Assembly: GCA_020438665.1 (NCBI GenBank)
Contig: JAGQUE010000466.1
Span: forward strand, 2,987-9,246
Source of the DNA: Nocardioidaceae bacterium
Lineage (GTDB): Bacteria > Actinomycetota > Actinomycetes > Propionibacteriales > Nocardioidaceae
DNA: 6,260 nucleotides
Direction: 5' to 3'
How positions within the stretch are numbered: the first letter of the stretch is position 1; each line of letters starts with the position of its first letter. Of the stretch, positions 1-5,954 are shown piece after piece. Position numbers and translations under genes: made by a program. The notes beneath the pieces are model-generated. The model did not search any database. It was not told the origin of the DNA and worked only from the letters and a program-made list of their open reading frames with translations.

Positions 1-1391
1 ACGCCCCAGACGACACCGACGATGATCAGCCCGGGGCCGGGCAGGATGAGCCAGAGGTTGGCCGCGCCCGTCGTGCCGCTGAGGACGTCGAAGTTGGCGA
101 CGATAAGCACCCAGGCCACCGCGAGGCCGATGGCTCCGAGCAGCGGGGCGACCAGCACCTGCAGGGCACTGTGGCCGCGGCGGTCGCGCAGGAAGAACCC
201 GACCACCGACAGGGCGGCCAGGGCCTGGACGAGCACCAGCCCGGCGACTCCGGCGGAATAGCTCCAGATCGCCATGCCGAAGTAGGGGTCGCGGCCCGTG
301 ACCGCGGTCAGCAGGACCACCACTCCGGCGACGGCCAGGAGCAGCACGCTGCCCCGCCAGGGTGCGCCGTGGCCGTTGACAGTGCCGAGGGACCGCGGCA
401 GGAGGCCCTCGCGACCCAGTGAGAACAGGTAGCGGGAGGTGGCGTTGTGGAAGGACAGGAGGCACGCGAAGAAGGAGGTCACCACGAGGACGAGCATCGC
501 GTCGACTCCCCAGGTCCCCAAGAACGTGTCGGCCACGATCGAGGTCAGGAACGGGGCCTGCTCGGGGTCGCCGGCGATGGCGACGGCTCCGTCGAGGCCG
601 AGGCCATAGATGACCACGGCTGCCGACAACGCATAGAAGATCGCCAGGAACGTGACGGCGACGTAGGTCGCCTTGGGGACCGTCGCGTCGGCGTCCTTGG
701 CCTCCTCGGCATAGACGGCGGTCGCCTCGAACCCGATATAGGCGCCGAAGGCGAACACGAAGAGGATGCCCGCGCCAGGAGCGGTGAACACGGCGTCAGG
801 GGAGAAGGGCTTGGCCGAAAAGGTCTCGGGGCCGCCCTGGACGACGATCGCGAGCATCAGCACGGCGACGATGCCGATCTCCAGGGTCAGCAGGACGCCG
901 AGGACCCTCGCGCCGACATCGACCTGACGACGGCTGAGCACAGTCACAGCGATCAGCGACAGTACCGAGAACACCCACCACGGGACATCTTTGTCGAAGA
1001 GCTGGAGTGTGGACAGGTTGGCGAAGAAGCCGATCAGCCCATAGAACGCGATGGACAGCACCGCATAGGAGGCCAGTGCCAGCAGGGCGACCCCGATGCC
1101 GACGGGCTTGCTGAGCCCCTTGGAGGCATAGGCATAGAAGGCTCCGGCGTTGCGCACATAGCGGCTCATCGCGGTGAACCCCACGGCGAAGAGGATCAGC
1201 ACGACGCCCGCGGCGAGCATCGCTCCCGGGACGCCGACTCCGCCGAAGCTGATCGCCGGAGGCAGACTGCCGAACACCACGGTCAGCGGCGCCGCCGCGG
1301 CGACCACGAAGAACACGATCCCGAGCCAGCCCACGTTGCCTTTGAGGGCGGACGACTCCCGCTCACTAGCCGCCTGCTGGGTCTCTGTCAT
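1..1391 (-). CDS. APC-superfamily amino acid/amine permease (3' end outside window)
   Basis: This is an integral membrane transporter of the amino acid-polyamine-organocation superfamily, expected to take up an amino acid or amine by cation coupling or exchange. I translated 463 residues from the ATG at 1391; no stop occurs before the window edge. A soluble N-tail (1-18) is followed by about twelve hydrophobic segments near residues 19-40, 54-74, 95-125, 137-153, 160-184, 205-225, 242-264, 293-315, 345-364, 372-398, 410-432 and 444-462. Family landmarks are the APL break in TM1 (about 34-36), the TM6 signature FGAYIGFEATAVYAEEAKD (215-233), and NATSRYLFSLGREGLLP (316-332) after TM8. The family is usually 450-510 residues, so few residues should be missing. 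The start is supported by AAGGAG six bases upstream. It is divergent from the TetR gene, and an inverted repeat covers its promoter. Family assignment is firm; substrate is unknown. Confidence 0.95.
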   Translation of the reverse strand, partial: MTETQQAASERESSALKGNVGWLGIVFFVVAAAAPLTVVFGSLPPAISFGGVGVPGAMLAAGVVLILFAVGFTAMSRYVRNAGAFYAYASKGLSKPVGIGVALLALASYAVLSIAFYGLIGFFANLSTLQLFDKDVPWWVFSVLSLIAVTVLSRRQVDVGARVLGVLLTLEIGIVAVLMLAIVVQGGPETFSAKPFSPDAVFTAPGAGILFVFAFGAYIGFEATAVYAEEAKDADATVPKATYVAVTFLAIFYALSAAVVIYGLGLDGAVAIAGDPEQAPFLTSIVADTFLGTWGVDAMLVLVVTSFFACLLSFHNATSRYLFSLGREGLLPRSLGTVNGHGAPWRGSVLLLAVAGVVVLLTAVTGRDPYFGMAIWSYSAGVAGLVLVQALAALSVVGFFLRDRRGHSALQVLVAPLLGAIGLAVAWVLIVANFDVLSGTTGAANLWLILPGPGLIIVGVVWG

Positions 1392-1397
1392 GGCCTG

Positions 1398-1403
1398 CTC
1401 CTT
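1398..1403 (-). promoter_or_regulatory. Ribosome binding site of the permease
   Basis: AAGGAG on the minus strand lies six bases before the ATG at 1391. It is a near-ideal Shine-Dalgarno sequence and fixes the permease start. Confidence 0.8.
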
Positions 1404-1412
1404 GGGAGGGCT

Positions 1413-1439
1413 GGTTATTTGATTGCACATCAAATAACC
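1413..1439. promoter_or_regulatory. Operator-like perfect inverted repeat
   Basis: The arm GGTTATTTGAT (1413-1423) and its exact complement ATCAAATAACC (1429-1439) are separated by five bases, giving a 27-bp site. It is AT-rich within a GC-rich genome. It covers the predicted -10 box of the leftward permease promoter and adjoins a TetR-family gene. TetR proteins bind palindromes of about this size as dimers or paired dimers, usually in the divergent promoter next to their own gene. I infer that this is the operator of the neighbouring regulator and that binding blocks permease transcription. A transcript hairpin is less likely as the main role because no T-tract follows. Confidence 0.8.
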
Positions 1440-1457
1440 TCTGAGGCGATGTGTCAA
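1429..1457 (-). promoter_or_regulatory. Sigma-70-type promoter of the permease
   Basis: On the minus strand a perfect -35 hexamer TTGACA (1452-1457) is followed after exactly 17 bases by TTTGAT (1429-1434), which matches four of six bases of the -10 consensus TATAAT. The -10 hexamer lies wholly in the right arm of the inverted repeat, so repressor and RNA polymerase would compete. Transcription would start near 1422, leaving a leader of about 30 bases that includes the ribosome binding site. Confidence 0.65.
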
Positions 1458-1463
1458 TAGACT
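1458..1463 (+). promoter_or_regulatory. Possible -10 box of the tetR-hydrolase operon
   Basis: TAGACT fits the TAnnnT pattern of actinobacterial -10 boxes and lies about 38 bases before the regulator ATG. I see no good -35 hexamer 16-19 bases upstream, where the sequence is TAACCT-like and runs into the inverted repeat. If real, the permease and operon promoters overlap back to back, and the start point would fall near 1470, just before the third half-site. Confidence 0.3.
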
Positions 1464-1477
1464 CAGCTCGTCCTGCC

Positions 1478-1488
1478 GGTTATCTGAT
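1478..1488 (+). promoter_or_regulatory. Third operator half-site upstream of tetR
   Basis: GGTTATCTGAT differs at one position from the left arm of the inverted repeat at 1413-1423 and has the same orientation, 65 bases further on. No matching opposite arm follows. It lies upstream of the permease -35 box and four bases before the regulator's GGAG ribosome binding site. It could be a weaker half-operator for autoregulation of the regulator operon, or a decayed second operator. Confidence 0.45.
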
Positions 1489-1501
1489 GCTGGAGTGAAC
1501 A

Positions 1502-2098
1502 ATGGCCCGACCCAGGGAGCCGTGGAAGCGGCAGCGCCTGCTCGACGTCGCCATGGCAGAGGTGTCGACCAAAGGAGTGGGGGCCGTCACAGTCACCGAC
1601 GTGGCGCGCGCGGCGGGGGTGTCGCCGGGCACGGTGCACTACCACTTCACCGACATAGACGGGGTGCTGCTGGAGGTCATCGAGCGAGCGGTAGAGCTGA
1701 TGTACAGCCAGCGGTTGGCCGCGATCTCCGACGTGCCGGGGATCCCCGACAAGCTGCTCACCCTGATCGAGCTCGGCATCCCGGACGTGGTCTCGCACGA
1801 GATCACGCTGCTCTATGAGGCGGTCCCGCGGATGCGCGCACACGAGAGCTTCCGGCCCGTGCTCAGGTCCTATGTGGAGCGCCAGGTCAGCCTCTATCGG
1901 TCGGTGATCGATGCCGGCATCGCCACCGGCGACTTCGTCGCCGCCGAAAAGCCGGACACCATCGCCCGCAACCTGCTAGCCCTCGAGGACGCCTATGACC
2001 TCTATCTCGTGCTCGGGCTCAGCGATGGGGCGAGCAGTCGAGCAGCCGCCCGCTCCTACGTCGCCAGCGCGCTGGGACTTCACCTCACGGAGGACTGA
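1502..2098 (+). CDS. TetR/AcrR-family transcriptional regulator
   Basis: This is a one-component DNA-binding regulator of 198 residues, the usual TetR length. The N-terminal three-helix domain (about 8-55) holds the helix-turn-helix at roughly 29-49, with VTDVARAAGVSPGTVHYHF as the recognition segment and the typical HYHF ending. The C-terminal part (about 60-195) is helical and would bind ligand and dimerise; its look is BetI-like, but the ligand cannot be read from sequence. The start is supported by GGAG six bases upstream of the ATG. The stop TGA overlaps the hydrolase ATG by one base, so the two genes form an operon with translational coupling. The divergent permease promoter carries an 11-bp inverted repeat that is probably its operator. 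It most likely represses the permease and perhaps itself, released by the permease substrate or a hydrolase-related compound. Confidence 0.93.
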   Translation: MARPREPWKRQRLLDVAMAEVSTKGVGAVTVTDVARAAGVSPGTVHYHFTDIDGVLLEVIERAVELMYSQRLAAISDVPGIPDKLLTLIELGIPDVVSHEITLLYEAVPRMRAHESFRPVLRSYVERQVSLYRSVIDAGIATGDFVAAEKPDTIARNLLALEDAYDLYLVLGLSDGASSRAAARSYVASALGLHLTED

Positions 2099-3312
2099 TG
2101 GTCGACTACACGACCCCGACCGGGAGCCCGGCCCGGCTCGCCGATGTCGGTTACACCGACTCGACCTGGGACGCCCCCTGGAACCTGGCCCGAGGTCAGC
2201 TCACGACCGCGGAGCGCATGCCGTCGGCCGTCCTGGACCCCGGCGTCGCGGTCAGCGGCTGGCCTCGGGGGCCGCGTCTCGACCTCACCGAGCTCCAGGT
2301 CAGCGACCCGCTGACCGAGCGTGACGTCAGCCTCGCCGACCTGCTGCGCGACCGGCTCCGCAACGAAGGCTTCCTGGTCGTCCACGACGGCCGGGTCGTT
2401 GCAGAGTCCTATGTCAACGGGCTGCGCCACGACGACATCCACGTGGTGCACTCCTGCTCCAAGACACTCACCACGATGATGGTGGGCATCGCCGTCGGCG
2501 AAGGACGGCTCGATCTCTCGGCCCCCGTCGACGACCTGGTCGCCGAGCTTGCGGCGATCCCTGCCTGGCAGGGCGTGACCCTGCAGCACGTGCTCGACAT
2601 GGCGACGGGCCTCGACACCGAGGAGCACTACGAGGACGCCGACTCGATGTACTGGCGCTACGCCCAGGCGGCCGGCTACTACGGCGGCGATCCCGACGCC
2701 GCCGGCGTGTTGGGCTTCGCTCAGACCGAGCTCACCCGCCGGGTGGTCGAGCCTGGCACCGTCTTCAACTACGCGTCCTACCTGACCAACCTGGTGCCGG
2801 CCGCCCTCGAGGGCGTCTATGGCATCCCAGCGGTGGAGCTCTATGAGGAGCGGATCTTCCGGCATCTGGGGGCCGAGCGTCCCGCGATCGTCAACCTCGA
2901 CCGGTTCTCGCGCCCGGTCGTGGAGGGCCAGGTCAACCTCACGCTGAGGGACTTCGCCCGCTGGGCCTGGCTCTATGCCAACGACGGCCGAGGCTTGGAC
3001 GGCTCCCCGCTGGTGCCGTCCTCGTGGGTCGACGAAGCCTTCAGATCCGACCCGAGGCGTCGCGATGCCTTCGGACGCAGCGAGTACGCCGACCTGATGC
3101 CCGGGGCTGAATATCACAATCAGGCCTGGCTGCTCGACCCCCGCCAGGGCCTCCTGGCCATGCTCGGCATCCACGGACAGTTCGCCTTCGTCGACCCGCA
3201 CCGTCGGCTCATGATGGTGGGGCTCTCTGCGTTCCCCGACCAGGCCAACGCGCTGATGACCCGCCTGCTACTCACCGCCTGGGACGCGGTCTGCCGCGCC
3301 GTCCGGGGCTAG
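2098..3312 (+). CDS. NylB-like serine hydrolase (class C beta-lactamase fold)
   Basis: This 404-residue protein belongs to the beta-lactamase/transpeptidase-like serine hydrolases and is expected to cleave an amide or ester in the cytoplasm; no signal peptide is visible. The nucleophile motif SxxK is Ser119-Cys-Ser-Lys122. The second motif is Tyr225-Ala-Ser227, in place of the usual Tyr-x-Asn. The third, HGQ at 359-361, stands where many relatives have HxG or KTG. Tyr178 in the EEHYEDADS stretch lies 59 residues after the serine and Tyr225 lies 106 after it. In NylB (6-aminohexanoate-dimer hydrolase; Ser112, Tyr170, Tyr215) these distances are 58 and 103. I therefore place it with NylB-like amidases/carboxylesterases rather than true beta-lactamases. 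The substrate is not known, and nylon-oligomer activity should not be assumed. GGAGG at 2089-2093 is the ribosome binding site; the start overlaps the regulator stop, and the linked permease suggests an imported substrate. Confidence 0.88.
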   Translation: MVDYTTPTGSPARLADVGYTDSTWDAPWNLARGQLTTAERMPSAVLDPGVAVSGWPRGPRLDLTELQVSDPLTERDVSLADLLRDRLRNEGFLVVHDGRVVAESYVNGLRHDDIHVVHSCSKTLTTMMVGIAVGEGRLDLSAPVDDLVAELAAIPAWQGVTLQHVLDMATGLDTEEHYEDADSMYWRYAQAAGYYGGDPDAAGVLGFAQTELTRRVVEPGTVFNYASYLTNLVPAALEGVYGIPAVELYEERIFRHLGAERPAIVNLDRFSRPVVEGQVNLTLRDFARWAWLYANDGRGLDGSPLVPSSWVDEAFRSDPRRRDAFGRSEYADLMPGAEYHNQAWLLDPRQGLLAMLGIHGQFAFVDPHRRLMMVGLSAFPDQANALMTRLLLTAWDAVCRAVRG

Positions 3313-3340
3313 CCGCTCGCGGGGCGGCAGGGCCGCGACG

Positions 3341-3504
3341 CTAGGACTCCTCGCTCCTCCTGAGGATCAGGTAGCCGGCGGCCAGGCCGGCCACGGCGCC
3401 ACACACCGTCATCAGGAATCCGCGGGCGTCGGCGGTGAACGCGAAGGCGAACCCGAGGATGCGGGCGGCGCCGGCGGGTCGGGCGGCTGCTGAGCGCCCG
3501 CCAC
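3341..3504 (-). pseudogene. Possible frameshifted small single-pass membrane protein
   Basis: Two leftward frames in this otherwise gene-free stretch look coding in turn. From a GTG at 3504 the codons read VAGAQQPPDPPAPP with almost only G or C at third positions. One frame over, ending at the TAG at 3341-3343, they read RILGFAFAFTADARGF and then MTVCGAVAGLAAGYLILRR-SEES, again G/C-ending apart from GGA and TGT. One extra C in the CCC run between them would join both into a 54-residue protein with a proline-rich N-tail, a hydrophobic helix and an RR-plus-acidic C-tail. The second frame alone has no start codon except the ATG at 3412, which would give 23 residues; that ATG overlaps the TGA of the first frame. 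It may be a recent frameshift, a sequencing error, two coupled tiny ORFs or chance. No recognised family. Confidence 0.3.
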
Positions 3505-3570
3505 CGCGTCCGCTTTGTGGGTTAGCGCGCGCCGATGCCGGTGAGGGAGGCCTGTTCGCAGGTGGCTCAA

Positions 3571-3584
3571 TTCCCACCCGGGAA
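3571..3584. repeat. Short inverted repeat before the beta-helix gene
   Basis: TTCCC (3571-3575) and GGGAA (3580-3584) face each other over four bases, close to where a -35 element for the rightward gene would lie. It may be a regulatory site or chance; the arms are short. I see nothing else in 3505-3597. Confidence 0.2.
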
Positions 3585-3597
3585 GACCTCCGCCCAC

Positions 3598-3603
3598 TAG
3601 ATT
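3598..3603 (+). promoter_or_regulatory. -10 box placing a leaderless start at 3610
   Basis: TAGATT fits TAnnnT and ends six bases before the GTG at 3610. Transcription would then begin at or next to the start codon. No Shine-Dalgarno sequence lies at the right distance, which agrees with a leaderless transcript. The -35 region is not recognisable. Confidence 0.5.
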
Positions 3604-3609
3604 CGGCGC

Positions 3610-5115
3610 GTGCCTCGTCTGAGCCTGCCGTCGGTCCTCCTGCTGCTGCCCCTGCTTCCCACGGCCCCGGCGTACGCCGCCGCCGAGCATGTGATCTGCG
3701 TCGACGCACCGGCCGGTGCGACCTGTGACGAGACCCGGTCGACGATCCCGCTCGCGATCAGCCTGGCCAACAGCAACGCGACCGACGACCTGATCCTGCT
3801 CGGGGCGCATACCTATAGCGACGGCCCCTATGTGCTCCAGCCGAGCAACGGTCACTCGCTGAGCCTGCGCGGCGCGGGCCAGGGTGTGACGGTGCTGACC
3901 GCGCCGGCGTCGAGCGCGCAGACCTATCTCACCGTCTATTCCGGGACCGTCTCCGACCTGACCATCGAGATGGAGACCACGAGCTCGTCGGGCGACAAGG
4001 GGGTCTATCTCGGTCAGCAGGCCACCGCGGACCGGGTGACCGTCGACGGCGCCGGCACGTCCAACGCCACGGCCGTCGAGATGAGCGAGTCGACGCTGCG
4101 TCGGTCCTCGTTGTCCGCGTCGCCGACCACGGGCCGGGGGGTCTTCTCCGCGGGCAACAACACCGTCACCGACACCACGATCTCCGCCTCGCAGGGTTTC
4201 GACCTCTCCGACCCCGGCACCGTCGACGTGGTCTCGCGGGTGAGTGTGCGCAGCGACTGGCAGGGGTTCGCCACCGATGGCGGCACGATCACCATCGACG
4301 ACTCCGTGGTCGACCTCGGCGCCTCGGTCGGGAGCACCGGCTTGTTCGCCGGCAACGACAACAACGGCACGTCGCCCAAGACCATCAACGCCGACCACGT
4401 GACGGTCATCGGCGGCGGTTCGGGGTCGATGGGCGTCTGGGCCTATGCCGCCGCGTCGGGCGCCACGACGACCTCGAGCGTGACGTTGACCAACTCGATC
4501 GTGTGGGGGCCCGAGACGTCGCTCCGCGTCGACGCCGGCAACGACGGCGCCCAGGGTGGCGCCAGCACCGCGACGATCGTGACCAGCTTCTCCGACTGGC
4601 ACGGCGTACCGCTGGAGAACGTCGGCAGCAACGGCGCCGGGGGCGTGACCATCGGCGCAGGTCGGCTCGATGTCGCTCCCGGGCTGGTGGACGCCGCTTC
4701 AGGGGACGCGCACCTCACGGCTGGGTCGCCGGTCGTCGACAAGGGCGATCCCTCGGCCTCCGGGCCGAGCAAGGACCGGGACGGCGCGACCCGCGTCGCC
4801 GATGGCGACGGCAAGGGCGGCGCCCGGCGCGACATGGGCGCCTATGAGCTGCCCGACACGACTCCGCCGAACACGCGGCTGACCTCGTCGTTGCCCAAGA
4901 CCACGACCAAGGGCAGGGTCCGGCTGTCGTTCGCCTCCGAGGCCGGCGCGACGTTCACCTGCAAGCTGGACGGCACGAAGTGGAAGAAGTGCCGTTCGCC
5001 CTGGAAGGTGTCCCTCTCCCTCGGCAAGCACGTGCTGTCGGTCCGGGCCAAGGATGCGGCCGGCAACGTCGACCCGACCCCCGCGAAGGTCAGGATCAAG
5101 CGGATCGCGACGTGA
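3610..5115 (+). CDS. Secreted right-handed beta-helix protein with C-terminal Ig-like domain
   Basis: This 501-residue protein starts at GTG. Residues 1-23 form a Sec-type signal peptide: one Arg, a leucine-rich core, and cleavage after AYA (21-23). The mature protein opens with Cys30 and Cys39, possibly a disulfide. About residues 45-380 are rich in T, S, V, G, D and N with recurring short strands such as VTVDGAG, TVTDTTIS, TITIDDSVVDL and VTLTNSIV, typical of pectate-lyase-like parallel beta-helices. Residues about 380-413 (HLTAGSPVVDKGD, then DMGAYEL) match the pattern seen in choice-of-anchor Q proteins. After DTTPP, residues 418-501 form an Ig-like domain with Cys451 and Cys461 and the ending VRAKDAAGNVDPTPAKV. 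It probably acts outside the cell on or at polysaccharide or the cell surface. No catalytic residues can be assigned, no sortase motif follows, and enzymatic activity is unproven. Confidence 0.88.
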   Translation: MPRLSLPSVLLLLPLLPTAPAYAAAEHVICVDAPAGATCDETRSTIPLAISLANSNATDDLILLGAHTYSDGPYVLQPSNGHSLSLRGAGQGVTVLTAPASSAQTYLTVYSGTVSDLTIEMETTSSSGDKGVYLGQQATADRVTVDGAGTSNATAVEMSESTLRRSSLSASPTTGRGVFSAGNNTVTDTTISASQGFDLSDPGTVDVVSRVSVRSDWQGFATDGGTITIDDSVVDLGASVGSTGLFAGNDNNGTSPKTINADHVTVIGGGSGSMGVWAYAAASGATTTSSVTLTNSIVWGPETSLRVDAGNDGAQGGASTATIVTSFSDWHGVPLENVGSNGAGGVTIGAGRLDVAPGLVDAASGDAHLTAGSPVVDKGDPSASGPSKDRDGATRVADGDGKGGARRDMGAYELPDTTPPNTRLTSSLPKTTTKGRVRLSFASEAGATFTCKLDGTKWKKCRSPWKVSLSLGKHVLSVRAKDAAGNVDPTPAKVRIKRIAT

Positions 5116-5122
5116 CGCCGAC

Positions 5123-5854
5123 TCAGACCGCGCGCACCTGCGCGAGCCGTCGGACGGCATAGTCGTCGCCCCAGCAGACCGCCGCCTCCCACGCTGCGGA
5201 CGCCTGCGAGGCGACATCGAGCGCGTCGTCGTCCAGGTCGGCCGCGTTGTGGGGAAGGGCGAGGTCGAGGTCGGGGACGTCGACGTGCGCCTCGTCCCAG
5301 TCGATCAGCCCCACGCGGTCCCCGGCGATGCGGACATTGCCCGGGTTGGGATCACCGTGCACCACGCAGGTCGGACGACCAGCGAGTCGCGCCCAGGCCG
5401 CTCGGCAGCGTTCGACGCCGTCGGGTGGCATCGCGGTCAGGTCGATCCTGGTGCCCGTGGTGGTGACCAGCAGGTCGGCGGATGATCGCCAGCCCGGGCG
5501 TTGCGGCCAGTCCCGGGTGTGACCGTGCAGCCCTCGCAGGGTGTCGGCCACGCGGCGCCAGTCGGAGGGCGTCGACGGTGGCTCGCCGTCCACATAGGTC
5601 ATCACCATCAGCCCGTCCACGAACGGCCGGCCATCGGCCGTGGGGATCGGCACCGGCACCGTGAATCCCGCACGGTCCAGGTGGGCGAGCAGTCCGGCCT
5701 CCCACGCCAGGTCGGCGTCGGGTCGTGCGCCGAGGCGACCGACTGCCTCGCGGTCGCCGACGCGGACGCGCCAGATGTCATTGGCGACCCCGCCCTTGAG
5801 TGGGTGGAGGCGCACAGCGGCGTCGCCCCACGCGGCCAGTGCCTCCCACCCCAT
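5123..5854 (-). CDS. APH/choline-kinase-family phosphotransferase
   Basis: This is a 243-residue ATP-dependent small-molecule kinase of the aminoglycoside phosphotransferase/choline kinase fold. The catalytic loop is HGDPNPGN (His166, Asp168, Asn173), and the metal-binding motif is IDWDEA (Asp185, Asp187). LMVMTYVDGEPP (82-93) forms the hinge between lobes, and Glu52 in WEAGLL is the likely alphaC glutamate. The strand that normally carries the ATP-binding lysine reads EAVGRLGARP, with Arg40 in the likely place. I chose the ATG at 5854 over upstream starts because TAGTGT (5862-5867) ends seven bases before it, suggesting a leaderless transcript, and conserved-looking sequence begins there. 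An ATG at 5860 (two residues longer) is the alternative. The gene converges on the beta-helix gene with a 7-bp gap. The substrate is unknown; nothing here shows antibiotic resistance. Confidence 0.88.
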   Translation of the reverse strand: MGWEALAAWGDAAVRLHPLKGGVANDIWRVRVGDREAVGRLGARPDADLAWEAGLLAHLDRAGFTVPVPIPTADGRPFVDGLMVMTYVDGEPPSTPSDWRRVADTLRGLHGHTRDWPQRPGWRSSADLLVTTTGTRIDLTAMPPDGVERCRAAWARLAGRPTCVVHGDPNPGNVRIAGDRVGLIDWDEAHVDVPDLDLALPHNAADLDDDALDVASQASAAWEAAVCWGDDYAVRRLAQVRAV

Positions 5855-5861
5855 CGGCATG

Positions 5862-5867
5862 ACACTA
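5862..5867 (-). promoter_or_regulatory. -10 box of the leftward kinase gene
   Basis: TAGTGT on the minus strand fits TAnnnT and lies seven bases before the ATG at 5854. It would start transcription at or beside that codon. No convincing -35 hexamer was found. Confidence 0.45.
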
Positions 5868-5942
5868 GGGCGTTCGCCGCCTGTTCGCCCGGGCGTGGTC
5901 ACCCGGATTCGCCAATGTGCCTCGCGCGACACCGGGCGCGCC

Positions 5943-5948
5943 TACCGT
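5943..5948 (+). promoter_or_regulatory. -10 box of the small rightward gene
   Basis: TACCGT fits TAnnnT and ends six bases before the ATG at 5955, implying a leaderless transcript. A GGAG at 5949-5952 is only two bases from the ATG, too close to serve as a normal ribosome binding site. Confidence 0.4.
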
Positions 5949-5954
5949 GGAGCC

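Noticed and set aside
447..1460. Long rightward open frame of 337 codons
   Set aside because: It lies antisense to the permease, has a composition dominated by G, H, D, E, R and Q with no domain, and mirrors hydrophobic codons. The leftward frame has clear APC motifs and a good ribosome binding site.
2080..3201. Leftward open frame of 373 codons
   Set aside because: It is antisense to the serine hydrolase, whose active-site motifs and upstream coupling establish the rightward frame.
3312..3328. GCCGC/GCGGC inverted repeat right after the hydrolase stop as a terminator
   Set aside because: The stem is only five base pairs and no T-tract follows; in DNA this GC-rich such repeats are expected by chance.
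3412..4602. Leftward open frame of 396 codons
   Set aside because: Most of it is antisense to the beta-helix gene, which has a signal peptide and domain order. Only its last codons (from 3504) are kept, as part of the possible small frameshifted gene.
4699..5217. Leftward open frame spanning the convergent junction
   Set aside because: It covers both the beta-helix 3' end and the kinase 3' end, and its product is a low-complexity Arg/Gly string.
5855..5932. Longer kinase start at 5932
   Set aside because: It would add 26 residues with no kinase-like features, and the region holds the TAGTGT box placed for a start at 5854.
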